Part shown: piece by piece, positions 35,701 through 45,590 of the stretch
Layout: every line of letters starts with the position of its first letter
Numbering within the stretch: the first letter of the stretch is position 1
Assembly: GCF_040115645.1 (NCBI RefSeq)
Contig: NC_089560.1
Span: forward strand, 3,781,786 to 3,845,785
Direction of reading: 5' to 3'
DNA: 64,000 bases
DNA from: Euwallacea fornicatus
Taxonomy: Eukaryota; Arthropoda; Insecta; Coleoptera; Curculionidae
Notes under the pieces: model-generated
The model's input: the letters and a program-made list of their open reading frames with translations, nothing else
Database searches by the model: none
Told to the model about the DNA's origin: nothing
Program-made: the position numbers and the translations under genes

Positions 35701-38351
35701 CAGGAGTTGAAGATTGTTTGACCTTAGACATTGTTACACCATATGTAAGATATGATAATCCCTTGCCAGTGGTGGTTCTAATAGGAGCAGATAGTTTTAT
35801 TGGTGGATCTCCCGGAAAAATGAGGCCCTCCGCCAGGTATGCCAGATCTAGGGATGTGGTGTTTGTTCGTCCCAACTTCAGGCTTGGAGCTCTGGGCTTT
35901 TTGTCTTTGGGTGAGCATTCAACCTATCATATTATTTAAAGATTATACCTATAATCAAACTTGTATTAGAGTTTCGCATAATTTTTGCTATTTTAAGTCT
36001 CACAAACTATATTTATTTATGGGTTATAAGAATCAGCTACCTCTGATCCATTCATGTTTCACTTAGGATTTGATTATTTCAATTAGTTCAAATATAAAAA
36101 ATATCCATTTCCTTCGGTTTTAATAGACTTTATAAGTTTACTGGTTACTTCCAATCTTTTAGAACACTAAATTAGCGTCTTTACTGTGATAAATTAAAGG
36201 CTTAAGCCACTGCTACCACATTTTTATCACCACTTTATTTTCCACCATTTCCAGATGTGCTAAGCAAATCAGACTACCCGCACACTTCAGGCAATTATGG
36301 CTTGTCTGATATCTTGGAAGCATTGTGGTGGATTCAGTTAAATATTGAGCATTTCGGTGGGGATAAAAAATCAGTCACTTTGTTTGGACACAAAGCTGGA
36401 GCCACTTTAGTTACAGCTTTGGCCACTATTCCAAATGCTAAAAAATATTTCACAAGGTGAGAATTTGTAGGACGGTACCGATTTCGTCTGAAGTTTGAAA
36501 AAAGTTGTCAATAACTCATTTGTTAAAATATATTTTTTTAAATTTACGTTTAATTAAGGTTTTTGTTTAACAAAGATGCATGTTATATAAAAAGGTTCAA
36601 ACGTCGCTTGTTATACAGGGTGTCCCAGGAATAAGTGTCATACTGCGAATAATAGAACTCACAAAAAGCAATATCTTTTTCAAGTACATTTTTTCTGTAA
36701 AAGGTATAGTTTTGCAGTTCAATTTATTAAAGATTTATCACAATTCCGCTAACTGCTTATAGGATCTTAAATTGTTTATCCTATTTCGGATCCTTTGTAT
36801 GGGTGCCTACTAAATTTTTTGTTCGTTTCCTGATGTGCCTAACTTTTTTTTCGAAAGATCAATAAACGCGTACAACTAAGTAGGAGTGTATACTGGTATT
36901 CTGGCGTTACCTTATTTACTTTTAAAAAACTATATTTTTGACTTGTCTTTAAAAAATGTGTGCAAACCTTAAGAGTCCGATTAGAGTGTTCATGTGTTTC
37001 TCTACTAGATTAAACTTTTCACGAGCTTTCCTACTGGTTAACGCCATATCAATGTATTAATTATTTGTAAAAACAGCATTTTATACTAAAATTTCTTAAT
37101 AGTTTCAAACGCTACTACAATAACGTAAACGACAGGTATCAGTAATAAACAACAAAAGCTTAATTGTGCATTTAGCTTAAATAACAATTAGTAAAAAAAC
37201 TTTAGGATAATAAAACATACACAAAATAGTGTGTGTTTTGATTTTTTTAAATCGATAAGCTGTTCCATAGAGTGATTTTAATAGGTAAAAATACAGGAAG
37301 TAAATGTGAGTTTGCAAAAACATAATTAATAAAAGTTCTTATTTTTGGAACATCTTGTATAAAAAGGTCCACGAATCATGTTTTTTTATTTATAGAGCTT
37401 GGGCATCATCCGGAGGTGCTGTTTACCCTTCGAAACCTCGAAATGAATCAGAGGCAGAGGCGCGAAGCTTCCTGCAGCATGTTGATTGTGAAGATGCTGA
37501 ATGTTTGAGGCGTGCGGACGCTAAAAAGTTGATCAAATCGGTTCAACACACCTGGAGAAAGCCGCAGCCAGATTTACCTGGAAAAGACGAAGATCCGTCC
37601 AAACGTCATCAGTGGTTGGTAAGTGAAAGGATGCGGTTGTTTTCTCTTACAGGGTGTAGGAAAGTATTAAAAATAATTGAAAAATTCTTTCCATAATCAT
37701 TATTCTTAATTTCATCTTTATATTAATGATTAATGTCAAAATATTTATTTCTAGGTAATTGATGGTAAAATCTTGAAAGAAAATCCGAGCGAAGTGTGGT
37801 CAAGAAGACGTTTGTCTGTGGACCTAGTAATCGGTTCCACAGCTCAAGCTGGAAGTTCTGAAATCCTCCGTTTTAAACATACCAATTGGACTTCTAGCTT
37901 AGTGCGACATCATATAAAAGAATCTCTTTTGGGCTTGCAAAATATAACTGATGAAGTTCTCAAGCGATACCCAGCAACTTACCACGGTCTCAGCACTTTA
38001 GTCACCGATATCCGGATCACTTGTCCATTATACACTATTTGGACCGAAATGAGTAATGTGACTTTCTATGTAGTCAACCGAACCCGGTGGGAAAATAAAA
38101 TCGCCGATATCGACTCGGACATTGAGGCCATTTTGGGACGATACGAGCCAAAAACTCCAGAACAAAAGCGGTACTTTTCGTCAATGCAGGGACTGTTTTA
38201 CTCCTTTGTTTGGCACGGTAAAATCGACCAGAAATTTACAGGGAAAAATGTGTTGATTGTGGATCAAGACGTGTTGCCCAATGCTACTTATTCGGAATGC
38301 GGTTTGTGGGCACTGAAAAACATAGTTCCACGATTTGCCGCATTGGATTAG
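32750..38351 (+). CDS. Nrt: Neurotactin
   Basis: Nine exons: 32750-32876, 34073-34200, 34678-34813, 34998-35267, 35329-35649, 35704-35910, 36255-36456, 37396-37618 and 37755-38351; 2211 nt, 736 aa, all phases consistent. A long acidic/lysine-rich cytoplasmic N-terminus holds VKPKKIPIGGIQMPGFF and QAGLASMETLDD, both near-identical to Drosophila neurotactin. One membrane segment (GCLIFLLLIIIIVVC) makes it type II. An extracellular cholinesterase-like domain follows (SFTFRGIPYALPPVGNLRFK, EDCLTLDIVTPYVRYDNPLP). The nucleophile elbow GxSxG is GHKAG, so it has no hydrolase activity, as in the fly protein, which acts in heterophilic adhesion with amalgam during axon guidance. Slightly shorter than the fly protein because of its N-terminal region. 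Confidence 0.97.
36616..37357. mobile_element. TIR element in neurotactin intron 7
   Basis: About 740 bp with short imperfect terminal repeats: the left end reads CAGGGTGTCCCAGGAATAAG; the reverse complement of the right end reads CAAGATGTTCCAAAAATAAG. TA flanks both sides. No coding capacity. The CAGGGTGTCCC type of end is shared with the elements at 645 and 52088, suggesting one superfamily of non-autonomous TA-inserting elements. Confidence 0.65.
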
Positions 38352-40030
38352 GTAATTTTGTAAATGTTTGGTTCGGAGAGAGCAGGGACTATTCAAGATA
38401 AATTGATGAAGGTAAGATGATTGGATGAGACTTAATGTTTTAATTGAACGTTAAAAAATTTTACCCCGCTTAAAAACTTCTTAGTAAGATATTCCCCAAT
38501 GAGCTTCATTTTGCTCTTTTTAGATTAACATTAATGTGTTTCAGTGCTCAAACCCTCTTTACTATAGTGTTAGTCCTAAACCACTCATTTATACAATTAG
38601 AAGTTTTTATATGCAATTTGATAACCAAAATACGTACTCTAATAACCATTAATATATCGCATAGCAACTCTCATTACCTTTGAAATACTCATTGTTCTAG
38701 AAGCTTATTTCTACTCAAAATACTTAAACGTAGGTTAAACTATAATGGGAGAAAGGTAAGGCTCTTCATGTGACATAAGATATTCATCGGATAAGTTTGT
38801 TGAAACGTATGTGTACGGATATTATATTTAAATGCGTCACTTTGTATAAGTGTACATAAAAATGGACAAAACTCGAGCCCAAAACAAGCCTAACAAAGGT
38901 ACGCCTAAAAATGTAAGTGAACAATATTTTTGGATCATATTTTAGAATAATTTAAGTACAGTTGCTTTAACTAATTTTATTTGCCTACAAATAAATTAAA
39001 TTATCTCTAGTTAACACCTTAAATAATCTACTTTATGTAGCTATCATATTGTGATTGATAGGTTTACGTTAGTTTTTAGATAGTTTTTAATTTTTTACCT
39101 ATTAAACGCAGCTCTCTTTTATAAAAAAAAAAGACAAATTTGAAGACTGCTAAATTAATGTGAAGACCTCATATTTCCAAAGCTTTCTTGTCACTTATTC
39201 TTGCCCAAAGGGAATGTGCCAAATTTGCTGTATGTTACTCAAATTTGAGCAACAGAATTAAGGTACAAAATTTACTAATTAATGACTAAATCATTATGTC
39301 ACAATATTTGCATAATGTCTTAAACTATTGATAATTAATTTTTTCGAAAAACTGTTCCTTAAAATAATTCGAAACTTATGAGTCTGATTATTTACCAAAG
39401 CGTTTTTTAATCAAAATTTTACTGTTCTGACTAAAAAATTCGCATTCCCAGTTTTACTGCCATAGTGCTCACAACTATAATGTCTTACTATACAGAGAAA
39501 TAAGTATAGACTCTCATTAAATGCGTTTATGTATCATATTGAATTGTCCACCACAAGACCCTTGCTTCTATACGTTCTCTGTATAATAATATGTAGTTTC
39601 TCCCTGAAGACTGGTTTCTTTTTTTATTATAAATAAAATAAGTTTAATTTAATTATTGAAGTAGCTTTTATAAATGTATAGATTGTCCTAAATGTATTGC
39701 TACGTAAATTAATAAAGTTTTAATGTAATTTGATATCAGCGTTTCATTTTTAGAGATTAATAGTATTCTAGAAACCACACAAGTCACAATTACGGATCCA
39801 CGGCTTAGTGAGTGAAAGTGGGTGTTTTTTAATGGGATTAGGCATAATTTCGTGAGTTAAAATTAAATTTCACGTTTAAGTTTTGCGAGATCAACGAGAA
39901 TCTCAAAATCAGAATTTTAGTTAAAGTCGAAATTATTTGCAATTTTATTTTACATCTGTCCACTGGGCTTCTAAATGTTAAACGTCAGCAAAAGTTCTTC
40001 GATTGTTTTCACAGATCGAAATGTCATAAT
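38352..40030 (+). other. Probable neurotactin 3' UTR and downstream DNA
   Basis: AT-rich DNA with no coding segment of note. The sequence AATTAATAAAGTTTT at about 39708-39720 is a good polyadenylation signal and may end a 3' UTR of roughly 1.4 kb. A short ATG-started stretch at 38862 followed by GTAAGTG resembles a mini-exon but has no partner. Confidence 0.45.
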
Positions 40031-40039
40031 CTAATTTAT

Positions 40040-40720
40040 ATTTTAGGTCAGAAATAAAATCATTGTGCCGTTAAAAATAGAAACGCGTCATTCCAATCTA
40101 TTAAGAGAATATTTGTGGGACTAGAAGGAAGTAAGAAATCCATTCCTAAAGGCAATTCTGAACAATCAATGCTACCTCTTTTCCTCTACCTACCTATTCT
40201 AGGACTCGCCAAATATAAACATCAGGATAAAGTAAGTTCCTCCTTCTTCATGACACAATCAAATACTTACAGTTGATGTTGCCGTAAAGTAGAAGCAGCA
40301 ACATCCCTTTCATAAAAACTACATAATTTTCGTTGAGTTTCAATTTATTACTCGCACATCTTACAATTTAAGTTTATTCACAGCTTGTCTCTCTTTTCAA
40401 CACAAAAACCACAGTCAAAAGATCCTATTACGCGATAGTGTCAATATCGTTTAAAAGGTTTCGAGATGCACCATCGTCCTTTTGGTTGTCCTGAATTTTA
40501 CCGAAAGCGCCCGTTGGAAGAAATTGCGATCCCATCCCTTCTAACTGAGTCAACCCGAGGTATGTACAGTCAACACAGGTCTAAGGTTTTCAATCGAAAT
40601 TTAGGGAAGTAAAATGTAAAATACGATTATCTCGAATTTCAAGCGTCAACCGTGAGCGCCTCCGGTTTGAGGAACCAAAACCATTTGTAAATATTGGCCT
40701 CTTACGTATGCAACTCTAGC
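40040..40720. repeat. Diverged duplicated cassette, copy 1
   Basis: Partner of 42440-43120. Shared landmarks in the same order: CCTAAAGG near 40147 (42575 in copy 2), a donor-like AG|GTATGTACAGTCA at 40559 (AG|GTAGGTACAGTCA at 42959), then TTTCAATCGAAATTTAGG, TTTCAAGCGTCAACCGTGAG and AACCATTTGTAAATATTGGC. The similarity downstream of the donor is much clearer than upstream. One frame ending at the donor is open (MHHRPFGCPEFYRKRPLEEI). Could be duplicated exon-plus-intron units or an old repeat. Confidence 0.5.
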
Positions 40721-41399
40721 GGTTTCTAACATTTTTTTTTTGTTTAAGTGTAGAGTACCTTAAGCACAAGCGCGTTATTAATAACAATCACGAAATCTTG
40801 ACAATTGGCGGAGTAGGTTTTGTTCGGGAAAGATGGTGACACGACGGTAAGGTGGACAGTGGCTTTGTTGTCGTCATCATCATTACAAATATCAATGACT
40901 ATCAGAACGTAATAAATTCTACACGATCGTTTTTTCGTCAAAACTCCGACTTCTTTTCCGATCGATTTGTTCTTATTTTTAAAATAACAAACGTATTTGT
41001 CGAGTCCTTACCAGTAGTATAAAGCGGTTCGGCCTGGAAGCACCGAAAGTTTATTTGGACGAGGACAATATTATAATTTACCAAATATCACTTTCTAATC
41101 CGAAACGCGGAAATTTATTTAAAATGTACATTTCAAAACGAAAACGTTTTGTCATTAATTACAATTGAAAAGCGTTCATCTCGTGCCAGTCGTCGACAGA
41201 GAGAATATAATACTCTTAACTAGGAGAAGGTGAAAAAGAAAACAAAAACCCATTGCCATTTGAATTTCTAGCGATTTCTCGTCATCGGTTATTTTGAGAG
41301 TTTATTAAATTTTTATGTTGGGTAGTTTGTTTCATTTCTAAAACGAACAACGGATATTTTTCCTTTATCTAAGAGTTATCGATTTTTTTTCGTGTGTGG
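40721..41399. other. Non-repetitive spacer, no gene seen
   Basis: Between the first duplicated cassette and the minisatellite. A TATA-like AGTATAAAGCGG occurs at about 41017, without a supported transcript. Confidence 0.4.
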
Positions 41400-42165
41400 C
41401 GCCATCTATTAACTTCGATTTCTACTCCAACCAAATTACAGTATCCTTCCTTATTTCACACCTGCCATCTACCGTCTAGAGGCAGAATCCTTTACAGATT
41501 TCTTCCCATCAAAATTACAGTTCCCTTCATTGTTCTACATGCGCCATCTACCGTCCAGGGGAAGAACCTTTTACAGATTTCTTCCCATTCAAATTACAGT
41601 TTCCTTCCTTGTTCTACATGCGCCATCTACCGTCCATGGACGGAATCTTTTACAGATTTCTTCCCATCCAAATTACAGTTTTCTTCCTTGTTCTACTCCC
41701 GCCATCTACCGTCCAGGGGAAGAACCTTTTACAGATTTCTTCCCTTTCAAATTACAGGATTCCCCCCATGTTCTACATGCGCCATCTACCGTTCAGGGGA
41801 AGAACCTTTTACAGATTTCTCCCCATTCAAATTACAGTTTCCTTCCTTGTCCTACATGCGCCATCTGCCGTCCATGGACGGAATCTTTTACAGATTTCTT
41901 CCCATCCAAATTACAGTTTCCTTCCTTGTTCTACTCCCGCCATCTACCGTCCAGGGGAAGAACCTTTTACAGATTTCGTCCCTTTCAAATTACAGGATTC
42001 CCCCCCTTGATCTACATGCGCCATCTACCGTTCAGGGGAAGAACCTTTTACAGATTTCTTCCCATTCAAATCACAGTTTCCTACCTAGTTCTACATGCGC
42101 CATCTACCGTCCAGGGACAGAACCTTTTACAGATTTCTTCCCCACCCAATTACATTTTTCCCCAC
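41400..42165. repeat. 79-bp minisatellite, about 10 copies
   Basis: Tandem array with a unit near 79 bp: TACATGCGCCATCTACCGTC, AGGGGAAGAACCTTTTACAG and ATTTCTTCCCATTCAAATTA in order. Two unit types alternate over much of the array (TACATGCGCCATC units and TACTCCCGCCATC or CATGGACGGAATC units), giving a 158-bp higher-order period. As 79 is not a multiple of 3, every frame passes through all three reading phases, which makes long spurious ORFs (up to 270 codons) reading repeated RHLPSRGRTFYRFLP. The GCGCCATCTA motif also lies at the left edge. Confidence 0.92.
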
Positions 42166-42439
42166 TTGATTTTTCACCCCTTTTTTTATCACCTGCTTAC
42201 CCATAGGCGTAGGAGACGCATTTAGGACGGCCCGCGCTCCTTCAGAACCACCCCCATCACCCCAAAAACAGGCATACGGAAGGATTAATTTGGAAAAAAA
42301 CCTATGAACTACACCACTAAACATACTAGAACATAGCGAATGACAATTAAGACATTCCTTGTCAACAATCGAACCGCGAAAGTTCGTTTTGTGTTTTCAT
42401 TAACAGAAAAGTGGGAATTAACTTAAAGTTTTAAATTTG

Positions 42440-43120
42440 AAATGGAAATAGAATCTCATTTAAAATCGAGAAGCAAAAATAAGAAAAGGTATCGTCCCTG
42501 TGGATTGAAAGACCATCTACGGAACCGAGAAAGAAGAGGTAAGAAAAAAAAAGGAAACCCGTTCCTAAAGGATCTTCCAAGAAGTCCTGTCCTGTTTTGC
42601 AAAGTATAGGCTCCTCTATTCCCGAAATATGAGAACTAATAATAAAATTTCCCTTCCTCCTAACGCACTAAAAATTTATCATTGACATTATCCTAAAGTA
42701 AAAGACTTTTCGTAGAGGACTACATTAGTTTCATCGACTGTTCCCTTGCAATTGGAATTTACCCAAAACTATTCCTCTGGTTTTAGTACAGAAACCGAAG
42801 CGTTCCACCCCGACGAAGCGAAAAGAATTCCACTACCCACCACAGCAAGCAACTATCATCATCCTTCAGAGTCTTCGAGATATAGCATCTGTTGGGTCTT
42901 CAATTTCTGGGATGGTCGAGAAAGTAGGGCTTTTCCACGGCTCCACGGCTTTCACCAAGGTAGGTACAGTCATTTTTGGTCTATCATTTTCAATTGCAAT
43001 TTAGGATAAGTAAAATTGTACTTTCTTGCGTTTCAAGTGTGAATGGGGCGCGCCTGCCATTTCGGTGGTTTAAGCCCTAATCATTTGTCAATTTTGGCTC
43101 TTTCGAAAGCAACCACTTCT
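42440..43120. repeat. Diverged duplicated cassette, copy 2
   Basis: Homologue of 40040-40720, on the other side of the minisatellite. The best-preserved part is 42955-43115 against 40555-40715. Between the cassettes the minisatellite takes up about a third of the interval. Confidence 0.5.
42787..42959 (+). CDS. Candidate exon, unidentified gene
   Basis: 173 bases between TGGTTTTAG and AAG|GTAGGT on the plus strand. One frame is open for 57 codons and reads QKPKRSTPTKRKEFHYPPQQ then ATIIILQSLRDIASVGSSI and VEKVGLFHGSTAF, which has the look of a real protein (basic linker followed by an amphipathic helix). A second frame is also open over this region, so coding status is not proven. No partner exon within phase was identified. 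The donor is conserved in the duplicated cassette at 40559. Confidence 0.3.
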
Positions 43121-44133
43121 ATACTTTCAAAGGTTTTCATATATCCAGCATTTATTTGGAGAAATTTGCTTATTTCATCTTAGGGTATTGTTTTATAAAC
43201 AATGTGAGAAATATTTATCGGAAGGGAATATTTATTTTAGCAAAATTACAATACTTTTTGTTTAAATTTCCCTTACAGTAAATGTTCCTACATTGTATAA
43301 CCAAGATACATTGTATGAAGGAAGACACATTGTATCACCAATATTTAATTTAGCAAAATTACAATAATTTTTGTTTAAATTTCCATTATAGTAAATTAGT
43401 TGATACATCTTTATCACGGTTCTCATTTATGTGGCTACCACAATGTATCAACAACGTGTCTTTGAAATAATCCACCAACCTTTTGTTGGTAGTTTAATAA
43501 TTGAAAATTGTAACTTAACGGCACATTTTAAATAGTGGCATAAAAATTAAGCCATAGATAAAGAAACAGTGTTAATTAATATACATATAATTATTTTCAG
43601 AATTTCATGTAATGGTTTTCTTTAAAAATTGCCATTTAAAGAAATCCATCATAGGTGAATAACAAACACTTAAACATTCGGGGAATTCTTCCTATGAATC
43701 GTCATTACCTCGCTTTGTATCCGCTGTGGCGGCGACGTTGCCATTTTTGTCTCTCTCCGAAAATTGCAATAATTTTATAATTTTCACCTTCTTTCGTTAT
43801 AACAAACGTTTACTTTATTTATACGAGATGTGTTTGGTATTAGAAAGCTATAATTTGCCATTGGGGAAAGATAGAAAAGATAGATTCCTCAATATATTTC
43901 GTTTCCCATTTTTTAAAGCGATAAGTGCTTTAAACTCATTACACAGGGATACATACGAATATGATTTTGAAGTAATTAAAACTAAAATTACTTTGTTAAT
44001 AATTGAAGCTTTATTAAGCTTTATTTAGCACTGGTTTAATGGAATTTGTTAATGTAAATTAATCGATTTACAGGTAAAAATTTAACAAAAGAAGGTGAAT
44101 GAGAGAGAGGAGATGGTACAAAGGGGGTAATGA
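43121..44133. other. AT-rich spacer, no gene
   Basis: Contains a short local direct repeat (TTTAGCAAAATTACAATA at about 43236 and 43351, with TTTTTGTTTAAATTTCC after each). The open stretch 43726-44028 has no recognisable features. Confidence 0.4.
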
Positions 44134-44193
44134 GGGGATGTTGAAGGGTTAATTTACATGCTTCGTTTATGCAAATTGACCCCCCCAACATCC
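44134..44193. repeat. Imperfect hairpin
   Basis: GGGGATGTTGAAGGGTTAAT pairs with a downstream arm containing ATTGACCCCCCCAACATCC, leaving a loop around CATGCTTCGTTTATGC. It lies immediately before the GC-richer block that starts near 44270. Confidence 0.55.
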
Positions 44194-44244
44194 ACAATGA
44201 TGAAAATTATTGAGGAAACCCAATAATTTTCAGAAAAGCATTCA

Positions 44245-45043
44245 TTGGAAGAATTCCCTTATTTTTTTGATTTCTTGCACAATCCGGCAACACTGTACGA
44301 CACCGGGCCCAAAGAGGGCCCGGCAGAGAAACGGACGCAACGCAAAGATACGTGGAGAAGAAACCCTCCAGGTACCTTGACGAGGAGTCGGCCTCTCGAC
44401 CGACCCCTCTTTGGGGGTCTTAACCCAATTGTTAGATCCGGCAGAACAACAACGACCACAAGCCGGAGTCGCCCCCCGGTGAACGGGCAAACGGAGGAAT
44501 CATCAATGGGGCCAGCACCGATGAGGCCTTCGTTCACGACGCCCCCCGAAGAGGTGCAGCAACAAGTGCCGCTGTCGTTAACTGGTCCAGATCCCGAGGG
44601 AAAAGACGGCGACAGCCACCGAAAACTTTACTAGTCTAAGTTCTAGGATTTTGCGAGGAGACGGTTTTTTACCGGTGGTTCCATCTGCGGCCACGATAGG
44701 AATCGAACGGTACCGAAGGGCCATCTCAGAGGGAGCTGGTGCTGATCGTCACAAGTCGGAAAGTCAGCGAAAGGGAAGGTCCCAGACGGCAATTCGTTGC
44801 AATTCAATTCGACGCAATCGTCGGGAACCACCCGTTCTATCCTCACAACGTAACGAACAAAGGATTAATTCCTTGTTCTTGAATCAAAAACGGATCAATC
44901 CACTTATTTCAAGAGGAACGATCCAGATTCAAACGTTTAGAGGGAATAAAGATGACAAAAACGTCGTCGACAGAACGGGGGGTTCAAAATGGGATGGGGG
45001 GCAAAATGGGGGCCGAGACGGAGGATCGGAAAAAGGGCGTTAA
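44245..45043 (+). other. GC-rich block with ORFs, coding uncertain
   Basis: Markedly GC-richer than its surroundings (ACACCGGGCCCAAAGAGGGC, CGGAGTCGCCCCCCGGTGAA). Two plus-strand frames are open, 129 codons (44245-44634) and 130 codons (44651-45043), both rich in Arg, Pro, Ser and Thr. The second contains RRAISEGAGADRHKSES, which recurs as RRAISEGADGHKSES in the second duplication copy at about 55815-55863. The block ends at a donor-like CATCAG|GTAAGAACC near 45056, matched in copy B by CACAAG|GTAAGAACC at 56076. It may be a transcribed exon or a repeat fragment. Confidence 0.35.
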
Positions 45044-45111
45044 GGTACATCAGGTAAGAACCCAAAATAAAACTTTAACAGAGCAGAGAAGACGAAAATT
45101 TGGTTCAGGTT

Positions 45112-45392
45112 AGCAGCAGCAAGGGGGCACACCATTGGGAAGTGGCTCGATATGGTTATCGAGGCTGCAGGTAGTGAGGGTGTCACCTACAAAAGGTAGG
45201 GGGCGACTCGCTAAAATAGGTAAAACGTAGGGTTCACAGGGCGTAGCAGCAGCAGAGGGGCACCAGCAGCAAGGGGGCACACCATTGGGAAGTGGCTCGA
45301 TATGGTTATCGAGGCTGCAGGTAGTGAGGGTGTCACCTACACACGGTAGGGGGCGACTCGCTAAAATAGGTAAAACGTAGGGTTCACAGGGC
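45112..45392. repeat. Two copies of a 150-bp period repeat
   Basis: AAGGGGGCACACCATTGGGA starts at 45121 and again at 45271. About 130 bp after each start are nearly identical (differences such as AAAAGG versus ACACGG). Copy B of the segmental duplication has the unit only once, so this internal tandem arose in copy A after the large duplication or was lost from B. Confidence 0.9.
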
Positions 45393-45590
45393 GGAGCACC
45401 TCAAATTCTGGGGACCGAGAAAGAAGATTGCACCACCAACTTCAAGTTTAAGGTTCTCGAAGAACCTTAACGAGCAAGTAAGCAAGGGGTACAGGTAAAT
45501 TTTGGGCAAAAATTTCCACATTTGCCTAAATTCGCTCCTAATCAATCGATTCACACATCTAGCTTTTACAAAAGACACACTTTGATACAT
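45384..45590 (-). other. Short ORF shared with copy B, unknown
   Basis: Minus-strand open stretch of 68 codons that is also open in copy B at 56247-56441 (64 codons) with few changes: SFVKARCVNRLIRSEFRQMW and LRFFENLKLEVGGAIFFLGP. DNA identity of the flanks is about as high as in the ORF, so this does not prove selection. There is no family match. Confidence 0.2.

Noticed and set aside
38862..38915. Mini-exon MDKTRAQNKPNKGTPKN before GTAAGTG
   Set aside because: Lies in the probable neurotactin 3' UTR with no acceptor or partner exon.
41394..42225. 270- and 231-codon ORFs through the minisatellite
   Set aside because: They arise because the 79-bp unit lacks stops in several phases; repeated translation and no start or splice context.
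44245..44634. 129-codon ORF as a protein-coding gene
   Set aside because: Low-complexity Arg/Pro/Thr composition, antisense ORFs equally long, no family motif; kept only as a GC-rich block.
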